From the NCBI GenBank assembly GCA_964541075.1, contig CAZIPZ010000061.1, positions 1-19,900 of the forward strand: a stretch of 19,900 bases of DNA, read 5' to 3'. The position numbers were made by a program, and so were the translations under genes. The DNA comes from CAZIPZ01 sp964541075 (lineage in GTDB: Bacteria; Acidobacteriota; Terriglobia; 20CM-2-55-15). The notes under the pieces were generated by a model. The model saw only the letters and a list, made by a program, of their open reading frames with translations. It was not told the origin of the DNA and did no database searches. Shown in pieces: positions 1-8,800 of this stretch (within the stretch, counting starts at the first letter, position 1; every line of letters begins with the position of its first letter).

Positions 1-8
1 CAAAAAAT

Positions 9-59
9 GGGCCAGTGAGCAATTTCTAAAACTTGAAATTGCTCACTGGCCCTTTTTTT
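9..59. terminator. Strong bidirectional intrinsic terminator closing the operon
   Basis: A perfect inverted repeat has an 18-bp left arm at 9-26 and an 18-bp right arm at 35-52, with an 8-nt loop (27-34). On the plus strand it is followed by seven T (53-59). On the minus strand it is followed by a run of six T (complement of 2-7, after one intervening base). It therefore has the form of a rho-independent terminator in both directions. It lies about 30 nt beyond the stop codon of the last operon gene, so it most likely ends the eCIS transcript and may also stop transcription arriving from the other side. Confidence 0.93.
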
Positions 60-61
60 GT

Positions 62-90
62 CCCCCTGTCCCCTCCGTCTCCCCTACTCC
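62..90 (-). other. G-rich tract between last stop codon and terminator
   Basis: On the minus strand this stretch has runs of 2, 4, 2, 4 and 5 G in 29 bases (C runs at 89-90, 81-84, 75-76, 70-73 and 62-66 on the plus strand). It overlaps the TAG stop codon (84-86). The spacing would allow a two-tetrad G-quadruplex in the mRNA just ahead of the terminator hairpin. This is a composition-based reading only; no function is shown. Confidence 0.35.
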
Positions 91-605
91 AAATCCTCGG
101 TCAGACCGGCCAGGTCCTTGGACAGCTCCAACAGCCACTCGGGATGCTTGTTTTTCACGTTTAGGATATGCCCGAGATACGTCTTGGCGCTCGCTTCGAT
201 CCCTTTGGCGTAATTTTTGACGTCGGCGTCGCCTTCCACGACCTTTTTAAAAGGATCAGAACTCAAAATCGTAAGGCTCTTTCTCGTTTGCTGTTCAGCG
301 TGTTCAACCGAGTCCTCAAAGACTTCGCGAATTTCCGCCATCATCTCACGCAATTCGAACAGCATTTCATCGCCTGCGCCTTCGATTGAACGGACCCGGT
401 CCGTGTAGTCGATCTTCGCAAGCGCGGGCACGAAGATCAGAGCGCCCTCGGCGACGTTCTTCGTGTCGCGAATGTGGGGGTTAGCGCGCAGCAACGCTTC
501 TGAGATTTCTTTGGTCGCCGCGCTCGACGGCGATCCGGAAACCTTGAACAGACGCCCAGAAAGCTCTGCAAAAGTCGTCTTACGGTCATTGATGACGTAT
601 CGCAT
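84..605 (-). CDS. LysM-like protein, last gene of the eCIS operon
   Basis: A 173-residue protein, ATG start, TAG stop. Residues about 34-62 (pattern ALLRANPHI...GALIFVPAL) look like the second half of a LysM fold: an Asn-Pro turn followed by a hydrophobic strand ending in a VP motif. Residues 70-173 are charged and predicted mostly helical. There is no signal peptide, so a LysM fold would more likely serve as a structural adaptor, as in phage tail proteins, than bind peptidoglycan outside the cell. The start overlaps the stop of the DUF6519 gene in a TAATG junction, with a GAGG Shine-Dalgarno about 8 nt upstream, so the two are translationally coupled. A LysM-like protein directly after DUF6519 is an arrangement I recall from other eCIS loci. 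Its exact role in the particle is unknown to me; binding to the fibre/baseplate or to the cell envelope are both possible. Confidence 0.75.
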   Translation of the reverse strand: MRYVINDRKTTFAELSGRLFKVSGSPSSAATKEISEALLRANPHIRDTKNVAEGALIFVPALAKIDYTDRVRSIEGAGDEMLFELREMMAEIREVFEDSVEHAEQQTRKSLTILSSDPFKKVVEGDADVKNYAKGIEASAKTYLGHILNVKNKHPEWLLELSKDLAGLTEDLE

Positions 606-3600
606 TATTGTCCCTCATTAACGTTAAGGTTCTTCCACGGATTACCCAGAGGATGGCGCATGTTCTGGTCGTCGAGGAGCCAGATTCCGCCTCTAGTGAT
701 GTTCCCAAGCAATGTGACATGATCGGCTCCTGCCTTGATCAACATCCCGACGCCGCCCATTCCAAGCAATGTGTTTCCACTGGCCACCATTACGTCGGCT
801 TCCGCGATCAGTACGGCAGCCTCGCGTTCGCGTGTGGCAAACCGGCATTGGTTGTCGTTGAACGTGACCATTCGCGCGGAAACCTTAACGGTGGAATCTC
901 CGCCGCGTGATTCCATCGAGTTGTTGCGTATTGAAAGGACTTCGTCTCCCTTGGTGAACACGACGGCGTTGTCGCCTTGCAAAAGAAATGTCGCCGGGCC
1001 GGACTCCAACATCACAGCTTCACCCTCTTTGCTGCTTTCCTGGATCAGCGCGCGTCCTCGCAGTGAAGCCCGCGAGCCGTCAAGCTTCTTCTCGGATGCT
1101 TTGCGCACCAACAGCGCGCATACGTTCTCTTCACCGCCCATCTTTGCGCTGTCCTTCACGATGTTGTCAACGATGTCGGCGCGGTCAAACGGAGCCACAA
1201 TCTCGATTCCTGACACCCTTATGGACGCAGCGCCGGATTTCGCGGGTCCGATATCCGCAATGCGATTGCCTGCAATGCGCACAACCCTGGAGGCGCGAAC
1301 CTGGATGCCGGCATGGCGCCCGGCCGCGACGGCTTCTGAACCGACGGAATGTATGGTGTTACTGGCAATCTCGGCATATTGCGTATTCCCCACAGCGATT
1401 CCCGCCGTCGCGGTCTTTCGCGTTTCATTCTTTCCCACATTCCAGATCTGATTGTTTTCGATCTTGAGATCTTCGACTCCATCGCTTTCCCCAACGATGC
1501 CGCCTCCGCCTACATCCTCGATGACGTTTTGCTTGATCATCGCCGAATGCACACGCGTACGGATGAATATGCCGTGGCCTCCTACCGAAGTAACACGGTT
1601 GCCGAATATCTGGCAGCGATCCATCTTCCCGAAATTCAGGCCGGACGTCAGCACGATGCCGCTATTGGCAATGGAAGAGTCGGCTCTGGCGCCCCTGATG
1701 TCGTTGTTGGTCACGCGTACGTCATCAGCGCCAACTACAATGCCGCCCCCGCGCGCATTGATCGCATTCTCATCAATGTTCACCGGCGAGCCGGGAAGAG
1801 CGCACCCTGTAAGGAGGATTGCTGCTTTCCGGCAGTAGTAAAAAGTGTTTCCCGAAACTCGTGTTTGCCCGCGATGGATCACAATCGATGCAGTCTCGAC
1901 AGCGCCTTTCAGTTCCACGCCATACAGAGAGCACAACATCAAGTTGTCTTCGACGTAGAGTCCCCAGGTGAGAAGGTAATTGCTTTTCTGTTCTTCCCCA
2001 CGACCGCCGATCCCGATGTCGGCGACAAGCACGTTGTTGCGAATGGACGTCTTGAACGTGTAGCCATTGAGTCCAATGGCCCGCCCGCCCTGCTCCTTGT
2101 CCTGAATTCGCAACAGACAATTCTCGATCGAAACGTTCATGACATTGCGCAACTGTATTCCGGTTACAGCGGCATCCCCCACCATACGGATCGAGAGGTT
2201 CTCGAGTACGACGTCCGCGGACTTCTCGACCGCAATTGCAAAAGGCTTTCCCTTGTATGACAACTGGGTTCTCCAGCCTTGCCCTTTGATGCGGAGCGAC
2301 CTTGCCTTTTCGATGATAATGGGTTTCTTCAGCTCGAACCGTCCCGCAGCGATGCACACCGTGCCGCCGTTCGCCTTTACTGTTTCGATCGCTTTCTGGA
2401 TTTCATCAGGATCGGCGCCGGCCGGGATGCAGACGGTGCACTCGCAGTGAGCGTCTTTGCCTGTTTCCGCTTTCGGCGGCCACAGCGTGCGGCAGCTTTG
2501 TGCTTCCGGAGAAGTGCTCAGGACGGCAAGGCGGGCATAGTGATGGTGAACTCCGTGGGGCGGCGTCTTTTCAAGCTGCTCAATGGAGGCGCCGGCGACC
2601 CGCGCAGCGAACATCCAATAATCGCCGGGCCGGAAAACGCCTCCGCCGCGAGTGTCCAGATCGAAAGCCACCTGAACGCCGTTTTCGAGAACGATGAAAT
2701 CTCCGGGCGGAGGCAGTGGTATTCGCCCCGGACTCGTTCCTGTGGAAACAACGGTAAAGAATGCAGCGCCGTCCGGCCTTCGAACTTCGCCGCTTTGATC
2801 CCATTGGCGGATCCGAGTGTGACGCTTCTGATGGGTATCGGTTCCGGCACCGGACGGTATGAGATCGGCGGGCAACGCACTCTTCAGCGTGATTTTAGAG
2901 CCGGACTCATCGACGTCCTGAATCTCGCGAAGCTCACCCGGCTTACCCGCAAACTCTTTCAAGTCATCCGTGATCTCGACCCAGGCGTTTTTCCTGAAGC
3001 GCAGCACGGAATCCTTCGCAGCCTGACCAACTGTCAGTTCAGTCCCGTTGACGGCGGAGACGCTCGTTGCAATCGACGCGTTGTAACGCGACCACTTGAA
3101 CGTAGCTTTATCCTGTGCGCCTCCATCGTGTATCTCGACGCGATAGAGCTGATTCTCCTGTCCACGGAACCCGGGAGTCTGAGGAATCTGGCATGGATCG
3201 GGATCCGCGGTATCCGCAAAAGGCTTGGTTGAAAGACGGCCCCCTGAGGGAGCGATCACCTCGGACCAGGCGACGCTCTGCCCGTTCTCATTCGCACCCC
3301 TGATCTGGGCGGGATCCGTACTGCAGGTCAGATTGGCATCGACGTTCGTCAGCGCCTTGACCTGCCACACCGTTTGGCGCCGCGTGGTTGTATCCACTCC
3401 AACGGCTTCTTCAACAAGGAATGGCGCTTCCAAATGCGTAACTTCCCGTTGCCACACATCAAGGTAGAAAAAATGTGTCCCTGTCGCGGGAATGGCGCCC
3501 GGATTGGGGAAGTAGGGCTGCGACTCAAATGGCAAGTCGGTCGAACCTCGAAGCTCGCTGAGCGCTAGGTCGAAGGCCGGGTCGCCGGTTCCCCGATTCT

Positions 3601-3874
3601 CGGCCAGGAGCCCGTCTACATACATGCGGCCCCGCCCAATGAAAATTTTTCGATTCGCGCCGGCGCCCTGAGTCTTGATTTGAAAGGCTTCAGGAGTTTC
3701 CGCCGGCACGACAGCCCGCCCGATGATGTCGATCGTCTCCGCACGCCATCGACGATCGAAAATGTCCGCGAGCTCGTTCCAGTCCGAATCGAGCTGAACA
3801 CGGCCCTGTTGCATGAGAACGCTGGCGAAATCGTTCTTGGGACTGAATCTCTGCCGGCTGTAATCGCCTCCCAT
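605..3874 (-). CDS. DUF6519 protein with C-terminal parallel beta-helix (fibre/spike component)
   Basis: A 1089-residue protein. The N-terminus is the hallmark of DUF6519 eCIS proteins: GDYSRQRF at 3-10, then MQQGRVQLDSDWNE at 21-34. DUF6519-like sequence runs to about residue 460. A Cys-rich joint (HCECTVC, 476-482) leads into a pectate-lyase-like N-cap (about 485-540, including IQKAIETVKANGGTVCIAAG). The rest is a parallel beta-helix with many short strand repeats of the type V-x-I-x-x-N (for example VSIENCLLRI, VRVTNNDIRG, LKIENNQIWNVG). Beta-helices of this type are used by phage tailspikes to bind or process surface glycans, and no catalytic residues are assigned here. There is a good AGGAG site (3880-3884) 5 nt before the ATG. 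The gene follows the tail I-like gene by 17 nt, the longest gap in the operon. It is most likely the peripheral baseplate or fibre part that contacts target cells. Confidence 0.85.
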   Translation of the reverse strand: MGGDYSRQRFSPKNDFASVLMQQGRVQLDSDWNELADIFDRRWRAETIDIIGRAVVPAETPEAFQIKTQGAGANRKIFIGRGRMYVDGLLAENRGTGDPAFDLALSELRGSTDLPFESQPYFPNPGAIPATGTHFFYLDVWQREVTHLEAPFLVEEAVGVDTTTRRQTVWQVKALTNVDANLTCSTDPAQIRGANENGQSVAWSEVIAPSGGRLSTKPFADTADPDPCQIPQTPGFRGQENQLYRVEIHDGGAQDKATFKWSRYNASIATSVSAVNGTELTVGQAAKDSVLRFRKNAWVEITDDLKEFAGKPGELREIQDVDESGSKITLKSALPADLIPSGAGTDTHQKRHTRIRQWDQSGEVRRPDGAAFFTVVSTGTSPGRIPLPPPGDFIVLENGVQVAFDLDTRGGGVFRPGDYWMFAARVAGASIEQLEKTPPHGVHHHYARLAVLSTSPEAQSCRTLWPPKAETGKDAHCECTVCIPAGADPDEIQKAIETVKANGGTVCIAAGRFELKKPIIIEKARSLRIKGQGWRTQLSYKGKPFAIAVEKSADVVLENLSIRMVGDAAVTGIQLRNVMNVSIENCLLRIQDKEQGGRAIGLNGYTFKTSIRNNVLVADIGIGGRGEEQKSNYLLTWGLYVEDNLMLCSLYGVELKGAVETASIVIHRGQTRVSGNTFYYCRKAAILLTGCALPGSPVNIDENAINARGGGIVVGADDVRVTNNDIRGARADSSIANSGIVLTSGLNFGKMDRCQIFGNRVTSVGGHGIFIRTRVHSAMIKQNVIEDVGGGGIVGESDGVEDLKIENNQIWNVGKNETRKTATAGIAVGNTQYAEIASNTIHSVGSEAVAAGRHAGIQVRASRVVRIAGNRIADIGPAKSGAASIRVSGIEIVAPFDRADIVDNIVKDSAKMGGEENVCALLVRKASEKKLDGSRASLRGRALIQESSKEGEAVMLESGPATFLLQGDNAVVFTKGDEVLSIRNNSMESRGGDSTVKVSARMVTFNDNQCRFATREREAAVLIAEADVMVASGNTLLGMGGVGMLIKAGADHVTLLGNITRGGIWLLDDQNMRHPLGNPWKNLNVNEGQ

Positions 3875-3891
3875 CCTGTCTCCTTATATGA

Positions 3892-5898
3892 TCACGTAAC
3901 GTAGATGATTGCTGCCTCAAGACCGAAACGCAGATACTCGTCGAGTCGGACGCGCAGGTTGGTTTCCCGCTGGGATTGATAAAGGTCATGAAACGCGCCC
4001 ATCTCGGACTCGTCGTCAGCGCCGGAGCGAATCTCTATCGGACATCCGATGCTTAGCTGCATATATCCCGGATCGCCATAGCGCATGGATGTAAAGAACG
4101 GCTCCGTTCCCGGATTAAGATCAGGTTGACACCGCCGCCGTCGCGGCGTTTCCGAACCAACGGGCGCATAGCAAAAACAGACGGCGCCGGCCTGCCTTTT
4201 TGTGCAGCGAACGGGCGCGGGCCAACTGTCGCCGTTTGCGAGCCGCGAAAGGAAAATCGAGTTCAAGGCATCGAGTTCTACGGTGTGAACCTTTCCGATG
4301 ATCGTGCTGTTCACCAGCCTCAACGCGGCGCCTGCCGCACTTCCATCGGCCGCGGCGTAAGCGGACGAGGTTGGCGCAGTCGCATCCACAATGCTATTGC
4401 GTATTTCGACATTAGCCTTTTCCGCTACGCGCAGCGCTCCGAGAATGCAGTGGTGGATTTCGACGTCAACGCCGGGTAGATCCACGATCAGGCCCGGTTT
4501 CGGACCGCCCGCATCCTTCTCGGGCGCCAAGGTGCAATGGCGCAGTTTCAATCGGCGAAGCTTGTTGCCGCCCGAGGCTGCGACCCGTAGGGCGCCGCCT
4601 GTGATTAACAGGCCGTTTATCGTTACTTCCGAGTCTTCTCCGCCCGTGATGTGCAGATCGCCGTTCAGCACGAGTACCGGCCTGTACTCGTTCGCTGCGC
4701 GCAGTTCAAGACGCTTCTGCGCATTCACATGAATCGCAGGCGTCTCCGCGTAGATTCCACCGTCCACAATCTCGAGTACACCGCCTCCTCCCATCGTGTT
4801 GAGTTCGGCGGACAGGCTTGCGGGCGCCGAAACGGCATGAACTGGCTGCAGTCCTGGTTCGAACGACGTGCGCCTCTCATATTCGCCGCCGCTGGTTTCG
4901 GCGCTGAAGCCATAATAAAACGTCACGAACGGCTGAGCGGCCGGCGGGGCTTCGAACGCCATCCGCCCCCGGACGGGATCGATAGCGACCATTCCTGCGG
5001 GTGGTTTGCCTGCCCAATCTCCGCCTGTCGTGTCGGAAAGGTTGCAGCTCACAACGTTGGCGGCTGCAACTTCCTGACCGTTAACTTCGATAAGAAGACT
5101 CTTGTTCCTGCCGTAGTACGTTTCCTTGTTCTCACGCAGAAGTCCCCGCGTAATCGGCATCGGAACGTTTACACGCTCGGCCAAATGCGTGATATCCCCT
5201 TCGGGTTCCGCGAAGTTGAAGAGCTGGATATCCTGTCCGAGACTGCTGAACACGTACCGTCCGTCGGCCGGATCCGCCGGCTTGAGCTTGCGGGCCGGCA
5301 CACGCGTCAATGGATACGCATTGAGGCGCCAGAGAAAGATGCCGACGTTCTGAATGTTGTAGCGCCCCGAGCCGATGGAAATGCGCCGGACATCCACGGT
5401 GTGGGCGGCGGAGTCAAAAGCCCCGCGTGCGTAAGTGATCCTTTCACAAGCGCCCGCATCCCGAACATCGAGAGTGCCGCCCCGCGGAGGATCCGTCCGG
5501 ACGTGATTCATGTACTGCGTCCAGCCGAGGTGCTCGAAAAATTCGACGACGCGCGTATTCCATCCGGTGACGTCTCTTGCGAGTTGCTCAAGAATCGCGG
5601 CCGTGCCCTTCCTGCGGCGGTATGCGATCGTGTTTGCAACGTAGGCGCGATGACTCAACGTTTTTGCGGTGACCCGGTGCAATCCGCGAACACCAAGCAG
5701 ATCGCCGATATAAGGCGCCACCCATTCCGCACAGGTCTCAATGAACTGGTCGTCGTACAACTGCTCCATGTTGTCTTCTAGTGCGGCGACCTGTTCGGCA
5801 ATGACGGAAAGAAAGTATTTCAACGCCTCGCCATGTTCTTCGTCACGAATGCGGTAGATGGCTGGAAGGAGGTCGTAGAGCTTGCTATCTGTACTCAC
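3892..5898 (-). CDS. Phage tail protein I-like baseplate protein fused to a beta-helix region
   Basis: A 668-residue protein. The N-terminal ~160 residues match phage tail protein I (P2 gpI type): LYDLLPAIYRIRD near residue 7, then the typical run of an acidic helical segment, WVAPYIGDLLG, and the AYVANTIAYRRRKGT motif. The middle part is beta-rich. Residues about 380-540 read as stacked short strands (LHITGGEDSEVTINGLLITGG, LRRLKLRHCTL, VEIHHCILG, VEIRNSIVD), that is a right-handed beta-helix segment. In P2-like tails gpI sits at the baseplate edge and connects to fibres, so this is probably the arm that holds the fibre. The start is GTG within a GTGA 4-nt overlap with the preceding gene, supported by a strong GGAGG site. 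It is much longer than a plain gpI (about 180-250 aa), so the C-terminal part is an addition. Confidence 0.85.
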   Translation of the reverse strand: MSTDSKLYDLLPAIYRIRDEEHGEALKYFLSVIAEQVAALEDNMEQLYDDQFIETCAEWVAPYIGDLLGVRGLHRVTAKTLSHRAYVANTIAYRRRKGTAAILEQLARDVTGWNTRVVEFFEHLGWTQYMNHVRTDPPRGGTLDVRDAGACERITYARGAFDSAAHTVDVRRISIGSGRYNIQNVGIFLWRLNAYPLTRVPARKLKPADPADGRYVFSSLGQDIQLFNFAEPEGDITHLAERVNVPMPITRGLLRENKETYYGRNKSLLIEVNGQEVAAANVVSCNLSDTTGGDWAGKPPAGMVAIDPVRGRMAFEAPPAAQPFVTFYYGFSAETSGGEYERRTSFEPGLQPVHAVSAPASLSAELNTMGGGGVLEIVDGGIYAETPAIHVNAQKRLELRAANEYRPVLVLNGDLHITGGEDSEVTINGLLITGGALRVAASGGNKLRRLKLRHCTLAPEKDAGGPKPGLIVDLPGVDVEIHHCILGALRVAEKANVEIRNSIVDATAPTSSAYAAADGSAAGAALRLVNSTIIGKVHTVELDALNSIFLSRLANGDSWPAPVRCTKRQAGAVCFCYAPVGSETPRRRRCQPDLNPGTEPFFTSMRYGDPGYMQLSIGCPIEIRSGADDESEMGAFHDLYQSQRETNLRVRLDEYLRFGLEAAIIYVT

Positions 5899-8800
5899 GC
5901 CATTACCTCCAGTTTGGGTGACAGAGGATCGAGCACAAGCAGTTCGGATCCCAATAACTGGCCGTCCGCACTGATGGCTTCCGCTGATGCGTCCAGGCGA
6001 TGTTTCAAGCCTGCCGTTTCCTCAGACCGATGGAGAGCGTTTACATCGACGGCGACGACGCCGGACACTTCGTGCATCGCCACGACCACCTCGCTCAATG
6101 TGACCGCCTGACCGAATTCGCGATTATCAAACGCGAACTTGTTCCGGAGGACAGCTCGCACTCCGTCCAACACTTTGCCCGCGATCTCCATTTCGTCCAC
6201 CTTGACGCTTGCCGCCACGCTGATGAACACCTTCCGGAAAGACCGCACGACGAAGGGCGCATACGGATCACCGGAGCTTCTGAGCGCTTCAAGCAGATTT
6301 GAGTAGACATCACTGCTTTCCGGAATCTCAGCCCCGTCAGGCCCGGCGATTGTGACAAATATGCAGCGTTTTTCTCCGTCCCAGTTCCACCGCGCGCTCG
6401 CTTTGGCAATACCGGCAAAGGCGTAAGAGAAGTCTTCATAGTCTCGAAGCGAAACCGCGCGGCCAAGAGCCATCAGGGTTAAGGAAGCGTTCCGCCTCGC
6501 GTTTTCCAATGTTTCCGAATTGGCGGCGCCATTGGTCGCCAGAGGATTGGAGACGGAGCGCACTCCAAGCGGCCGCGTCATTAACATAGAAAGTTGTCCG
6601 GCTGTAAGTAAACCTTCGGAGCCGATTCCATAGCGGTATATAGCGCGAACATTCTCCTGCCCTGTCGGCACGCGTGATCCGTTAACGCCGTCTCCGAATT
6701 GAATCCAACTCTTTCCGGCGTCATCCCTACGCACGATGTAGACGCGATCCCGCGGTCCGCTTTCATGGAAGGATTCCACTTCGCGCCACAACACGCCGTT
6801 CACACGCACTTCGTGCAGAGTCGTTGCCGCACCGGTCGGTGTGGAGGCGCTGACGAACGTCAGCGGGGAATGCCGAAGCGGAAACCGCTGAAAGCGCTGG
6901 CCGCCGTCGCCGCTGCCAAGAACATCTGCCACCGTTTCCCCGTGAGTGGCATGAGCGACATTCGCATTGATGCTCATTTTCGTGCGCTCAAACCTGTGAT
7001 CGAGCTTCGACTTGAGTTTCAACCTGGTGTGAGTGGAATCAGCAGCGTCCACGTATTCGATTTCAGCCAGCTCTGCCGTAACGTGGTCTTTGAAAATGAT
7101 GCGGCGCCCGGCGGAGAGACCCCGAACCGTGTGGTCCAGCACAACAACGTCGCCCTTCACAGGCAGAAGGATCGGTTTTTCCGCGAGCGGCAACATCTGG
7201 CTTTCGGCGAAGATGGAGATATCGCGCACGGCGGAATGAAATTTGTTCAGGCTGGCGGAGACGAGCAGGTCGCGCTCATGAGGTTCGATCAGGGCGAAAA
7301 CATCATTCGAAAATCCGCGAAGTGCAGTCTCAAAGGATGCGGCGTCGGGAAACTCGCGTCCCGCAATGGTTTCCAGAGCGTCGGCGGCTTCCGGCAGCAA
7401 GCCCTCCGTACGCAGTCGGTCGATATCCGCGCTTTGCAGCTCGAAAGGTCCGCTCAATCCACCGCCTCTCAACTTCACCCTTGTCACGCGCGAGGACATC
7501 TGAAACTCCGCGCGGCTCCGCTCCTCCGTACGTTCGATCAGGAAGAGGTCGCGATGATCCGGCGCCGACATGACGAGCCAGCCGCCTTCGATCACCTGCG
7601 AGTAGGTTGCATCTAGATCAATTGATGTTCTGTCGCGCGCAGGAAGCAACCGGGGCGGAATATCGATTGGGGGCGGATGAAGAGCGCGGTCCACGGCCTG
7701 ATCCACAGCATCGTCCACGCGTCTGGCGGCATTAAAGAGATCGATGCCGAGAGCAAACAGCGCGCCGGCGGTATTGACGGCGCCGACAATGCCTAACAGA
7801 GCGACCTCGATCGCGACTGCGCCGGCCATCGCCAAAGCGGCGCCCGCGACGACGGCCAACAATCCTCCGAGAACGCCAGGCGCCAGGAATAGGACGGAAA
7901 CCGCTGCCAGAGCGACGCCTGAGATCGCTGAAGCAACAAAGACGGCGTATCCGATCCCCGTAAAAATCAAAAAGCTGGATGCGGCGCCCGCAACAGCGAG
8001 AATTCCCCCGCCCACGATGAGCGCGGCGCCAATAGCGATGCCTGTCGCAGCGGCCGCAGACATGGCGACCAACCCGAAAGTAGCGGCGCAAATCACGATC
8101 GCAAGTGCGACGCGATCGATTTCGTCCATGTTGTCGAAGTCACGCGCAATCGGCGTGCTTCGAACGGAGTCCTTCAAATCGTCCATTAAATCCCAGTTTT
8201 CCAGGTTGCGAAACACGGATTCTATGGCCTGAAACGGATCCGAATTCTCCCTAAACATAGATTCATTCTGAAGTTTAAGAGCATCAGCGAACTTCCGCAG
8301 GAAACTGTCTCCCGACTGCAGCGTCGTGCCTGGAATAGCGCAAAGAAGCGCGGCATACTTCGCCACTTTCACGGTTAGCCGGGCGACGACAGCAACGGAC
8401 TCCGGCGTGGGCTCGGGGATTGGACGTTTGGTTTCCAGGGCCGCCTTCGTTGTCTGAACCAATGCATCGGAGATTGCGCGCGTGACGGCCGCGCCGGTCA
8501 TTGCTTTTGCAATTCCACGCGCCGCACTTACAGCCGCAAGCGCCTCGGTTACGACAAGCTGCAGTTTGCCCAACGTCGTGGATGGATCGTTCGCATTTCC
8601 CCCCAGAACACCGTCCGCAAAACCCTTCAGGGCGTTAAACGGCAAGAACGCCGGGTTGTCCGCAATAAGTTTCGTGAGATTCGTTCCGATTGTGTTCAGA
8701 AATGTTGTGACGGCGCCGGAAGAAGGAATGGTCAACCCGATACCCGACATTCCCGCCACGATAGCGTCAATTGCATCCTTTAACTTGCCGACGTTTGGTC

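Noticed and set aside
2279..3232. Plus-strand open frame of 317 codons
   Set aside because: It is antisense to the DUF6519 coding region, which has clear motifs. The frame shows no recognisable domain and no ribosome site that I could accept.
4651..5781. Long plus-strand open frame of 376 codons
   Set aside because: It lies entirely antisense to the well-supported tail I-like gene, has no family-like motifs, and its composition is that of a complementary-frame shadow in GC-rich DNA.
6699..7616. Plus-strand open frame of 305 codons
   Set aside because: It is antisense to the C-terminal half of the baseplate J-like protein, His/Arg/Gln-rich as expected of a reverse-frame shadow.
7740..8232. 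Ala/Thr-rich plus-strand frame and low-complexity composition suggesting a repeat array
   Set aside because: The composition comes from the hydrophobic Gly/Ala/Val codons of the minus-strand gene. No period or exact repeat is seen.
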